Assembly (NCBI RefSeq): GCF_014647515.1
Contig: NZ_BMPI01000056.1
Span: 407 to 40,709, forward strand
From: Dactylosporangium sucinum
Lineage (GTDB): Bacteria > Actinomycetota > Actinomycetes > Mycobacteriales > Micromonosporaceae
DNA length: 40,303 nucleotides
Direction of reading: 5' to 3'
Shown: one piece after another, positions 8,491 to 16,233 of the stretch
How the letters are laid out: every line of letters starts with the position of its first letter
How positions within the stretch are numbered: the stretch's first letter is position 1
The notes under the pieces: generated by a model
Told to the model about the DNA's origin: nothing
Database searches by the model: none
What the model saw: the letters and a program-made list of their open reading frames with translations, nothing else
Program-made: the position numbers and the translations under genes

Positions 8491-9736
8491 GGGTGCCCGC
8501 CGTGACGGCTGCGAGCTCGCCCGTGCCGTGATGCAGGCAGGTCGGGGTGAAGCCCGGGACCGTGCCGGTGCGGTGGCCGGTCACCGGGTCCCACACGTGC
8601 AGGCCGTCGGCGTGGGTGGAGTAGAGGCGCACGCCGTCGGAGAAGTACCCGCCCTCCGGGCCGGCGAAGGTGGTCAGCTCCTCGCCGGTGGCCACGCTGA
8701 ACACCCGCGCGCCGGCCAGCATGGCGATGTCGTCGTCGCCGATGCCGCTCACCGCGACCGCGGTCTCGCCGACGAAGCACAGCGGCATGTCCCAGTGGTA
8801 GTCGCGGAAGCAGAGCTTGTGCAGCGACGGGCCGCGCTCCGACTCGAACGGGTCCTCGTCCAGCCAGCGGCGCAGGCTCCACACCAGCGGTACGCCGACC
8901 GGGTGCCAGATCCAGCCGTCGTCCGCGACCGCCGTGCCGCCCGGGGAGGCCACGATCCGGCCGTGGAAGTAGTCGAGGTCCGCGCCCGAGGCGAAGGTGC
9001 GCTCGGTCAGCAGCCGGCCCGACGCCGGGTCGCTGACGTCGAGCCGGTTCCACTCGGTGCGGTGCACGAGGACCGGGCGCCCGTCGTGCACGGCGAAGGC
9101 GAGCGAGAACGGCACCGTTTCGGCGTGGTAGCCGCCGCCGTGCAGCTCCATCGTGACGGCGCCGTCGCGGTCCAGGTCGACGACGAGTCCCAGCTTGCCG
9201 TAGTCGTTGACGACGGCCGCGAAGCGCCCGCAGGCCGAGGCGTGCAGGCGGCGGCGCAGCACCCGGTCGAGGAACGGCTCGTGGTCGGGCTCGTCGGGCA
9301 GCGCCAGGGAAGCCCGGACCGTGGCGCTGTCGTCATCGGGATGCAGCTCGGCGATGCGGCCGTCGGCGGTCAGCGCCAGCCAGCGCGAGCGGCGGTCGCC
9401 CCACACCGGCGCCAGGTCGAGCACCTCGCCCAGGTCGTCGGGCGGCGACCAGCGGTACACCTGCCGCATCGGCTCCGGACGCTCGGGAATCCCCGCCGAT
9501 CCGCGCCACGCCAACGGTCTGCCGTCGAACGCGCGCTCGGCGCAGCCCTCGCAGATCACGGTCAGCTCGACCGGCTCGCCCGCGCGGTCGCACGCCTCGC
9601 ACACCAGGTTGAATTCCATGCCGACCCCGGTCATCACGCGCACGTGCCGGCCCGGCTCCTCGGACGGCAGCGCCAGGTGCGGGCACGCCTGGCTGCCCGA
9701 CGGGTTCGCGACGTGGCCGCAGGGCTGGGTCAGCAT
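8471..9736 (-). CDS. Zinc-ribbon plus beta-propeller-like protein of unknown function
   Basis: A 421-residue protein that I cannot assign to a named family. Its first 70 residues carry paired metal ligands: C6/H8 and C18/H20, then C46-x2-C49 and C62-x2-C65, arranged like zinc ribbons. Residues about 90-421 are a series of short beta-rich blocks with propeller-like turns (GRIAELHPDDDSATV, ARVFSVATGEELTTF, DGLHVWDPVTGHRTG, GTLIRWRR), suggesting a WD40/PQQ-like propeller. There is no signal peptide, so it is cytosolic. Its ATG overlaps the stop of the amidohydrolase gene (TGATG), so the two are translationally coupled. Confidence 0.7.
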   Translation of the reverse strand: MLTQPCGHVANPSGSQACPHLALPSEEPGRHVRVMTGVGMEFNLVCEACDRAGEPVELTVICEGCAERAFDGRPLAWRGSAGIPERPEPMRQVYRWSPPDDLGEVLDLAPVWGDRRSRWLALTADGRIAELHPDDDSATVRASLALPDEPDHEPFLDRVLRRRLHASACGRFAAVVNDYGKLGLVVDLDRDGAVTMELHGGGYHAETVPFSLAFAVHDGRPVLVHRTEWNRLDVSDPASGRLLTERTFASGADLDYFHGRIVASPGGTAVADDGWIWHPVGVPLVWSLRRWLDEDPFESERGPSLHKLCFRDYHWDMPLCFVGETAVAVSGIGDDDIAMLAGARVFSVATGEELTTFAGPEGGYFSDGVRLYSTHADGLHVWDPVTGHRTGTVPGFTPTCLHHGTGELAAVTAGTLIRWRR

Positions 9737-11409
9737 CAGGTCTCCCGCTCGTGCACCGGTTCGCCGTCGACGAACACCAGGTCGGCGCGAACATCGTAGA
9801 GCGGGGTACCGTCGGCGAACGGGTCACGGTCGAGCACGACGAGGTCGGCGGCGAGCCCCTCGACGAGAGCGCCGGCCACGTCGTCGAGGCCGCTGACGAA
9901 GCAGGATCCGGAGGTGTACGCGCGGAGCGCCTGGTCGAGCGACAGGGCCTGCTCCGGCAGCATCGGCACGTGCGCCGTGGGCCAGCCGGCCTCGGCCGAC
10001 CCGGCCGGCTCGGTGCGGTGGACCGCGACGTGGATCGCCTGCCACGGGTCCGGGGTGCTGACCGGCCAGTCGCTGCCGGCGGCGAGCCGCCCGCCGGCCC
10101 TTGCGATGGCGCCGAACGGGTACTGCCAGCCGGATCGTTCGGGGCCGAAGAACGGCACGCACAGGGTGTCGTTCTGCTCGTGGTGCGTGGCCCACAGCGC
10201 CTGGATGTTGGCCGTCACGCCGAGCGCGCCGAACCGCGGCACGTCGTCGGGGTGCACGACGTGCAGGTGCGCGATGTGGTGCCGGCGGGTCCGACCGCTC
10301 GCCTCGACCGCGTCGAGGCACTCGCGCACGGCCCGGTCGCCGATCGCGTGGAAGTGCACCCCGAACCCTGCCGCGTCGAGCGCGGCGACGTGCGCCCTCA
10401 GCTCGGCCGGGTCCACATTGGACGTACCGCAGCCGTGGCCGCCCAGGTAGGGTTCGAGCATGGCGGCGGTGAAGTTCTCGGCCACACCGTCCTGCATGAT
10501 CTTGACCGCGGTCGCCCGGAACCGCCCGGCCGCCTGACCGCGCTTCTCCACGAGGTCGGCGATCTGCTCGGCGCCCCGGTCCCGCTCCCACCACAGCGCC
10601 CCGGTGACCCGCGCCTTGAGCCACCCGGCGCGGTCGGCGGCCAGGTAGGTGCCGAACTGGTCGCGGGAGCCGGCATAGGCGCCGACGATCGCGTCCTGCC
10701 AGCCGGTGATCCCGAGGCTGAAGAGGTACCGCTGCGCCTCCCGCAACGCCAGCTCGTAGTCCGCGGCCGTGTCCGCCGGCAGCAGCGGGGTGACGAGGTC
10801 CATGGCGGCCTCGTGCAGCACGCCGGTGGCGTGGCCATGCTGATCCCGCTCGATGCGGCCGCTCGGCGGGTCGGCCGTCGTGTCGGTGATCCCGGCCCTG
10901 GCCAGCGCGGCGCCGTTGACCCACGCGGAGTGGTGGTCCCGGTTCGGCAGGAACACCGGCCGGTCCGGCACGACGGCGTCGAGGTCGTCGCGGTGCGGCA
11001 GCCCGCCGGGGAAGGCCGACATCGACCACCCGCCCCCGGTGATCCACTCCCGGCCCGGGTTCGCGTCGGCATAGGCCCTCACGGCGGCGACGTAGGCCGC
11101 CTTGTCGTGCAGGTGCGACAGGTCGCACCGCAGCCGCTCCAGCGCCCCGCTGACCGGGTGGACGTGCGCGTCGTGCAGCCCGGGCAGAAGCGCCCGCCCG
11201 CCGAGGTCGACCACGTCGAACCGCGTGTCCGCGAGCGCGTCGAGCGCCGCGCCCCGGTCCCCGACCGCGGCGATGCGCCCGCCGACAACCGCCAGCGCCT
11301 CGGCGCTGCCGGAGCCGCCGCCACTGCCGGTGCCGGTGCCGGTGCCGGTGCCGGTCCAGATCGGCCCGCCGACGAACAAGATTCCACTCACGCGCGCGAT
11401 GCTACTCAC
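9736..11409 (-). CDS. Amidohydrolase family 3 (YtcJ-like) metal-dependent hydrolase
   Basis: A 557-residue member of the amidohydrolase superfamily. The first metal motif is GLHDAHVHP (His82, His84). HFHAIGDRAV and HIAHLHVVHPDDVPRF give the later histidines, and AAGSDWPVSTPDPW gives the catalytic Asp region. These enzymes hydrolyse N-acyl, carbamate or related bonds; the substrate is unknown. The family normally runs directly from the first beta strand (VGGPIWTG) into AEALAVVGGRI. Here a Gly/Thr/Ser linker at residues 19-35, coded by a hexanucleotide repeat, is inserted. The GTG at 11409 overlaps the stop of a 45-codon ORF (GTGA); a second GTG at 11391 is also possible. Confidence 0.87.
   Translation of the reverse strand: MSSIARVSGILFVGGPIWTGTGTGTGTGSGGGSGSAEALAVVGGRIAAVGDRGAALDALADTRFDVVDLGGRALLPGLHDAHVHPVSGALERLRCDLSHLHDKAAYVAAVRAYADANPGREWITGGGWSMSAFPGGLPHRDDLDAVVPDRPVFLPNRDHHSAWVNGAALARAGITDTTADPPSGRIERDQHGHATGVLHEAAMDLVTPLLPADTAADYELALREAQRYLFSLGITGWQDAIVGAYAGSRDQFGTYLAADRAGWLKARVTGALWWERDRGAEQIADLVEKRGQAAGRFRATAVKIMQDGVAENFTAAMLEPYLGGHGCGTSNVDPAELRAHVAALDAAGFGVHFHAIGDRAVRECLDAVEASGRTRRHHIAHLHVVHPDDVPRFGALGVTANIQALWATHHEQNDTLCVPFFGPERSGWQYPFGAIARAGGRLAAGSDWPVSTPDPWQAIHVAVHRTEPAGSAEAGWPTAHVPMLPEQALSLDQALRAYTSGSCFVSGLDDVAGALVEGLAADLVVLDRDPFADGTPLYDVRADLVFVDGEPVHERET
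11325..11354. repeat. Hexanucleotide microsatellite (TGCCGG)5 inside the amidohydrolase gene
   Basis: Five perfect copies of TGCCGG encode alternating Gly-Thr on the minus strand. Copy-number changes would stay in frame and alter only the length of the linker near residues 19-28. Confidence 0.85.
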
Positions 11410-11543
11410 GCGGTCCGCTGCAACTCCTCACCGGCGCCGTCCGGCACGACGTAGGTCAGGGCGGCGTCGAGCAGGAACGGCCGGTCGAGTCCCTTGCCCT
11501 CGAAGCTGAAGACGCCTTGCAGGAAGCGTGGGCTGCTGAGCAT
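11406..11543 (-). CDS. Small ORF of 45 codons upstream of the amidohydrolase, possibly a gene remnant
   Basis: The frame opens with ATG at 11543 and ends in a TGA overlapping the amidohydrolase GTG (GTGA), the spacing seen between coupled genes. The product has well-formed protein-like composition (FSFEGKGLDRPFLLDAALTY near the middle), and the third codon positions are strongly G/C. It looks like the C terminus of a larger protein whose 5' part is missing, or a genuine small protein. I do not recognise the family. Confidence 0.45.
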   Translation of the reverse strand: MLSSPRFLQGVFSFEGKGLDRPFLLDAALTYVVPDGAGEELQRTA

Positions 11544-11675
11544 CCTGTCATGCTGGCCACGCGCTGTTGCCTCACTGTGCCCGGTCAGTTACCGAGGGGT
11601 GCCCGGTTTCCTCACAACCCCTTTGTGTCGTACGTCGACGCTAAGGTTCCGTCAGAACGTCGGGAGGGGGCGCGG

Positions 11676-13011
11676 ATGAGCGTCGAGTCGTTCGTGGAGG
11701 CTGCGGAGGCGCAGGTCGACGCGCTGCACAGCCTCGTGGTGGTGCGTGGCGGGGCGACGGTCGCCGAGGTCGGCTGGCGTCCCTACCGGGTGGACCGCCC
11801 GCACCGGCTGTTCTCGCTGAGCAAGAGTTTCACGTCGACGGCCGTCGGGCTGGCCGTCGGCGAGGGGCGGCTCACGGTCGACGACCCGGTCGCCGGGTTC
11901 TTCCCGGGCGTGCCGCACGAGTCCGGCATGCGGGTGCGTGACCTGCTGACGATGACCAGCGGCCACGCCGCCGACACCGCTCCGGCGATGTCGATCGGCC
12001 CCGACTGGGCGGCCGGGTTCCTCCGGCTGCCGGTCGAGCACCCGCCGGGCACGCACTTCCTCTACAACAGCGGCGCCACCTACATGCTGTCGGCGATCAT
12101 GCACCGGGTCACCGGGGAGTCGCTGCTCGACTACCTGCGGCCCCGGCTGTTCGAGCCGCTGGGGTTCGGCCCGGCCGAGTGGGAGACCTGCCCGCGCGGC
12201 ATCGAGGTCGGCGGCTGGGGCCTGTCGCTGGCGGCGACCGACGTCGCCCGGTTCGGCACGCTGCTGCTGCAGGACGGGGTGTGGGAGGGCAAGCGGCTGC
12301 TGCCGGAGGGCTGGGTCGCCGAGGCGACGGCCCGCCAGGTGCCCAACGACGCCGACCCGGCGACGACGGCCGACTGGCGCGTGGGCTACGGCTACCAGTT
12401 CTGGCGCTGCCGCCACGACGCCTATCGCGGCGACGGCGCCTTCGGGCAGTTCTGCGTCGTCGTGCCCGGCCGTTCGCTGGTGGTCGCGATGACCGCGGGC
12501 GTGCCCGACATGCAGGTGGTGCTCGACCTGGTGTGGGAGCACCTGCTCGACGACGCCTCGCCGCCGGTGGGCCGGGTCGAGCGCCGGCTGCCGCCGGTGA
12601 CGGGCACGGCGAGCGGCCCCGGCGGGCGGTTCACGGTAGCGAAGCCGCGGCGCGTCCGGCCGGAGGACTGGCGGCCCAGCCACGAGCAGCCGCCGACGAT
12701 CAAGGCGATCGCGTTCGCCGGGCTGCCCGGCGGCGCGGGCTGGAGCGTCACGGTCGAGGACGCCGACGGGACCCACGAGCACCGCTGCCCGACCGGCGAC
12801 TGGCACGTCGACGGCGCGGTGGCCAGCAACCGGGGCTTGGACGGCGCCGGGCGAGTTCACGCTGCGGGTGGCCTACGTCGAAACCCCGTTCGTGCGCACC
12901 TACGTGTGCCGGTTCGACGGCGACGCGCTGACGATCACGCCGAGCGACAACGTATCGTTCGGCCCGACCGGTCACGCGCCGGTGTTCGCGGTGCGGGAGG
13001 CCGGCGCATGA
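11676..13011 (+). pseudogene. Serine hydrolase (beta-lactamase/class C-like family), frameshifted near its C terminus
   Basis: The beta-lactamase-fold serine hydrolase domain is intact: SLSK at 47-50 (nucleophile Ser47, Lys50), YNS at 130-132, and VPGRSLVVAMTAG near 270. Relatives include class C beta-lactamases, EstB-type esterases and D-aminopeptidases; there is no signal peptide, so a cytosolic esterase or amidase is likelier than a resistance enzyme. At the G4 run 12832-12835 (residue ~386) the reading frame shifts by one base. The correct frame resumes with GEFTLRVAYVETPFVRTYV and ends at TGA 13009-13011, overlapping the next ATG. As written, the first frame runs on without a stop into the ligase gene. 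GGGAGGGGG precedes the ATG. It could be a mutation, a sequencing error, or a real fusion. Confidence 0.8.
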
Positions 13012-14450
13012 CGTATCAGCGGGTGCTCGACGGGTTGCGGGACTTCTACGCCGGCGTGGCGCCCACCGGGACCGCGCTCGAGCTGTTCCACGAGGTGGCG
13101 GCCACGGTCCCGGCCTATCGGGCGTTCCTCGCAGAGCACGGGGTCGACCCGGCGGCCGTGCGCACCGCCGCCGACCTGGCGACCGTGCCGCTGCTGACCA
13201 AGGAGAACTACCTGCGGCGCTATCCGCTGCCGGAGCGCTGCCGCGGCGGCGACCTGGCGGCCGCGGCCGACACCGTTGCCGTGTCGTCCGGGTCGTCGGG
13301 GCAGCCCACGGTCTGGCCGCGGTCGGTGCTCGACGAGCTGGCGGTCGCGCGCCGGTTCGAGGACGCGCTGCGCGACAGCTTCCAGGCGCACGAGCGCACG
13401 ACGCTGGTCGTGGTGTGCTTCGCGCTCGGCAGCTGGGTCGGCGGCATGTATACGGCGGCCGCCTGCCGGCACGTCGCCGCCAAGGGCTACCCGGTGACCG
13501 TCGCGACCCCGGGCAACAGCATCGACGAGATCCTGCGGGTCGTCACCGAGCTGGCGCCGCACTACGAGCAGGTGGTCCTCGCCGGCTACCCGCCCTTCGT
13601 CAAGAACGTCGTCGACGAGGGGCTGCGGCGGGGCGTGGACTGGCCGCGGTATTCGATCCGGATGCTGCTCGCCGGCGAGGTCTTCAGCGAGCAGTGGCGC
13701 GACCTGGTCGGCCGGCGGGCCGGGATGCTGCGGCCCGACTTCGACTCGGTGTCGCTCTACGGCACCGCCGACGCCGGCGTGCTCGGCAACGAGACGCCGC
13801 TCAGCGTGCGGATCCGCCGGTTCCTGGCGGGCGAGCCGGCGCTGGCCCGCGAGGTGTTCGGCGACTCCCGCCTGCCGACGCTGGTGCAGTACGACCCGGC
13901 GACCCGCTACTTCGAGACCCACGAGGGCACCCTGCTGTTCACCGGCGACGGCGGCGTCCCCCTGGTCCGCTACCACATCGCCGACGAGGGCGGCCTGATC
14001 CCGCACGACGATCTCGTGGCCTTCTGCCGCCGCCACGGCTTCGACCCCGGCTCCGGCTCGACACACCCGTTCGTCTACGTCTTCGGCCGGTCGCTGTTCA
14101 CCGTCTCGTATTTCGGGGCCAACGTCTACCCGGAGAACGTCACCGTCGCCCTGGAGCGCGAGGACGTGGCCGCCTGGGTGACCGGCAAGTTCGTCCTGCG
14201 GGTCGGGTCCGACGCCGACGAGGAGCGCCACCTGTCGCTGGTGGTCGAGCTGGCCCCGGACGCCGCTCCCCCGTCGTCCGCCACCGCCGCGCTGGCCGAG
14301 GCGGTGCGTTCGGAGCTGCTCCGCCTCAACAGCGAGTTCGCCAACTACGTGCCGGCCGCCTACCAGCTGCCCCGCGTCGACCTCCGCGCGGCGGGCGATC
14401 CCGAGTGGTTCCCGCCGGGCGCCAAGCACCGCTACACGAGGCCGTCATGA
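13008..14450 (+). CDS. PaaK-like AMP-dependent synthetase/ligase
   Basis: A 480-residue adenylating enzyme resembling phenylacetate-CoA ligase (PaaK) and related LuxE/coronafacate-ligase-type proteins. PLLTKENYLRRYPL (61-) and the phosphate loop SSGSSGQPTVWPRS (93-106) are clear, as are LYGTADAG and PLVRYHIADEGGL. It probably activates a carboxylic acid as its adenylate; the acid and the acceptor are unknown. It is coupled by ATGA overlaps both to the serine hydrolase upstream and to the acetyltransferase downstream. Three linked activities of hydrolysis, acyl activation and acyl transfer suggest a small pathway for making or remodelling an amide or ester. Confidence 0.85.
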   Translation: MTYQRVLDGLRDFYAGVAPTGTALELFHEVAATVPAYRAFLAEHGVDPAAVRTAADLATVPLLTKENYLRRYPLPERCRGGDLAAAADTVAVSSGSSGQPTVWPRSVLDELAVARRFEDALRDSFQAHERTTLVVVCFALGSWVGGMYTAAACRHVAAKGYPVTVATPGNSIDEILRVVTELAPHYEQVVLAGYPPFVKNVVDEGLRRGVDWPRYSIRMLLAGEVFSEQWRDLVGRRAGMLRPDFDSVSLYGTADAGVLGNETPLSVRIRRFLAGEPALAREVFGDSRLPTLVQYDPATRYFETHEGTLLFTGDGGVPLVRYHIADEGGLIPHDDLVAFCRRHGFDPGSGSTHPFVYVFGRSLFTVSYFGANVYPENVTVALEREDVAAWVTGKFVLRVGSDADEERHLSLVVELAPDAAPPSSATAALAEAVRSELLRLNSEFANYVPAAYQLPRVDLRAAGDPEWFPPGAKHRYTRPS

Positions 14451-15616
14451 GCGCCGAGCCGTTCCTGTTGTCGCGGGCGTCGGCGGACGACCTGGCCGCG
14501 TGGCACGCCGCGTATGCCGTCATGACCGGCGCACCCTCCCCCGGCTCCGCGACGGTGAGCCGGACCACCGACGCGGGGCGTCCGCCGACGGGCGCACCGC
14601 CGGCGGCCCCCAACGCCGCGCCCGCTTCGGCGACACCTGGCGCGCTGCCGAACACGGCGCCCGCCTCGGCGACGGCGCCCGCGTCCCCGACTCCCAACAC
14701 GGCGCCCACCTCCGCCACGGCGCCCGCGTCGCCGACGCCGAACACGCCGCCCGCCTCCGCCACGGCCGCGCCGCCGCCGACGCCCAACGGCCCGCCGGTG
14801 TCCGCCGCGCCGACCGCGGCCGACGACGGGATGCTGCGGTGGGTCTCCCGGGACGGCGCCGGAGCGATCGCCGGCATCGCGGTCCTGCGGGGCGGCTACC
14901 TTCGGCTCTACGTCGCTCCGGCCGCACGCCGCCGGGGCCACGGCACGGCACTGGTCGCGGCCGCGGGCCGTGCCGGCCGCGACGGCGGCCACGCCCGCCT
15001 GCGCAGCGCGATCCCCGCCGGGCCGCCCGCGGAGGCGTTCGCGGAGCGGCTGCCCGGGTACGAGGTGCTGCTCCGCCTCCAGGTCCAGGAGCAGCGCCTC
15101 GACCACCCCGGCGTCGCCGAGCGGTGCCGGGCGGTGCTTGCGGTCGACGGATACGAGCTGCGGCACTGGCGCGACCGGGCACCCGACGAGCTGGCGCTGT
15201 CGTTCGCGCGGGTCATGGCCCACGTCCTCGACGCGCCGGGCGCCGAGCTGCAGATGCCGCCCCGCGACTGGGACCTCGCGGCGGTGCGGGCCTGGGAGCG
15301 GGACATGACGGCCGGCGGCATGCACCTGCTGGTGACGGCCGCGACCGCCAGCGGCGGGGTGGTGGCGGCGACGGTCACCCTGACCCGCGGCGCCGAGGCC
15401 GAGCAGCACGACACCGCCGTCCTGCCCGACCACCGCCGCCGCGGGCTGGCCACCTGGATCAAGGCCGCCCAGACGCTCCGATTACGGGCCGAGTTCCCCG
15501 CCGCCACGTCGGCGACGACCACGGTCAACGTCGACAACCACGGCATGCTCGCGGCGAACCGCACGGTCGGCTACCGCGACACCCGCCGTCGCCTGCTGGT
15601 CGAGGTCACGGCGTAG
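14447..15616 (+). CDS. Double GNAT acetyltransferase with an inserted Pro/Ala/Thr repeat
   Basis: A 389-residue protein with two GNAT folds. The first begins with helix FLLSRASADDLAAWHAAY and its acetyl-CoA strand/helix is LRLYVAPAARRRGHGTALV (152-170). The second has the motif DTAVLPDHRRRGLATWIKA and ends VNVDNHGMLAANRTVGYRDT, as in tandem-GNAT proteins. Residues about 28-126 are low-complexity Pro/Ala/Thr/Ser sequence inserted between the first helix and the first core strand; three 15-residue repeats are nearly perfect. The start overlaps the ligase stop (ATGA). The acyl acceptor is unknown. The linker is probably disordered and unlikely to affect the second, complete GNAT domain. Confidence 0.85.
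   Translation: MSAEPFLLSRASADDLAAWHAAYAVMTGAPSPGSATVSRTTDAGRPPTGAPPAAPNAAPASATPGALPNTAPASATAPASPTPNTAPTSATAPASPTPNTPPASATAAPPPTPNGPPVSAAPTAADDGMLRWVSRDGAGAIAGIAVLRGGYLRLYVAPAARRRGHGTALVAAAGRAGRDGGHARLRSAIPAGPPAEAFAERLPGYEVLLRLQVQEQRLDHPGVAERCRAVLAVDGYELRHWRDRAPDELALSFARVMAHVLDAPGAELQMPPRDWDLAAVRAWERDMTAGGMHLLVTAATASGGVVAATVTLTRGAEAEQHDTAVLPDHRRRGLATWIKAAQTLRLRAEFPAATSATTTVNVDNHGMLAANRTVGYRDTRRRLLVEVTA
14648..14782 (+). repeat. 45-bp minisatellite within the GNAT gene
   Basis: Three head-to-tail 45-bp units (14648-14692, 14693-14737, 14738-14782) encode PNTAPASATAPASPT-like blocks. Partial, more diverged copies flank them (from about 14609 to 14815). All lengths are multiples of three, so expansion keeps the frame. 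Confidence 0.8.
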
Positions 15617-15619
15617 TCG

Positions 15620-16150
15620 TCAGCGGGTCGCGCGGCGGGCGCGGTACGACGCCGCCTTGACGCGGTTGCCGCACTCCTCCATGCCGCACCAGGCGCGGTT
15701 GCCGGCCCGGGAGCGGTCGACGAAGAGTCGGGTGCACTCGTCGCCGGCGCACTCGCGGACGCGGGTCCGGTCCAGGGTCGCCAGCAGGTCGGCGGCGGCC
15801 GTGGCGAGGGCGGCGCCCACTGCCGCCGCGTCGCCGGTGCGCTGTGCGCCCTCGGTCGTCAGCGTGACCCGCGGGGGGCGGGCGGACGCCGCCTCGTTCA
15901 GCAGCGCCAGGTCCGCGGTCGGCCAAGGGGCTTCGGCGAGGGAGGCGAGCACCAGGCGGTACACCACCTCCCGCAGTCCGATCAGGCGCGTGAACTCGGT
16001 CTCGTCCACCGGCGGCGGGGCCGTGAGCAGGCCGGACTCCACCGACCAGCGAGCGGCGTCGGCGGGCGTGGCCAGCAGGTCCTCCGGGCGGGTGCGGCGC
16101 CACTTCAGCGTGCCGGCGAAGTCGAGCGCGAGGTCGCCGCTGACGAACAT
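15620..16150 (-). CDS. CGNR zinc-finger regulator (ABATE domain)
   Basis: A 176-residue protein with the ABATE domain at the N terminus (SGDLALDFAGTLKWRRT, then PADAARW) and a C-terminal CGNR treble-clef zinc finger: CAGDEC, then WCGMEECGNRVKAASYRAR. CGNR proteins are thought to bind DNA and are common next to stress or metabolic genes in actinobacteria. The ATG at 16150 is chosen for the GGTGG ribosome site 8 nt upstream; GTG at 16159 is an alternative. It is divergent from the DinB/C-S lyase fusion, and two identical-format palindromes lie between the genes, so it probably controls both. Confidence 0.88.
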   Translation of the reverse strand: MFVSGDLALDFAGTLKWRRTRPEDLLATPADAARWSVESGLLTAPPPVDETEFTRLIGLREVVYRLVLASLAEAPWPTADLALLNEAASARPPRVTLTTEGAQRTGDAAAVGAALATAAADLLATLDRTRVRECAGDECTRLFVDRSRAGNRAWCGMEECGNRVKAASYRARRATR

Positions 16151-16159
16151 GAACGTCAC

Positions 16160-16180
16160 GTCACCACCTTGACAGGTGAC
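16160..16180. promoter_or_regulatory. Candidate CGNR operator, copy 1
   Basis: GTCACC-N9-GGTGAC, a 21-bp interrupted palindrome directly upstream of the CGNR start. Copy 2 (16202-16222) has the same arms and spacing, centre to centre 42 bp, which is four helical turns. Binding by the CGNR protein is inferred from position. Confidence 0.6.
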
Positions 16181-16201
16181 GCCGACCGGGCGCAAGGTTG
16201 C

Positions 16202-16222
16202 GTCACCACTTGAACCGGTGAC
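16202..16222. promoter_or_regulatory. Candidate CGNR operator, copy 2
   Basis: The second GTCACC-N9-GGTGAC palindrome lies 11 bp before the start of the fusion gene and next to its GAGAGGG ribosome site. It shares arms and most of its spacer with copy 1. Confidence 0.6.
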
Positions 16223-16233
16223 GAGAGGGCTTC

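Noticed and set aside
8471..9736. WD40 toxin or secreted effector
   Set aside because: There is no signal peptide, toxin motif or partner immunity gene; only a propeller-like pattern is visible.
11676..13011. Antibiotic-resistance beta-lactamase
   Set aside because: It has the SxxK fold but no signal peptide. Its context with a ligase and acetyltransferase points to a metabolic esterase or amidase.
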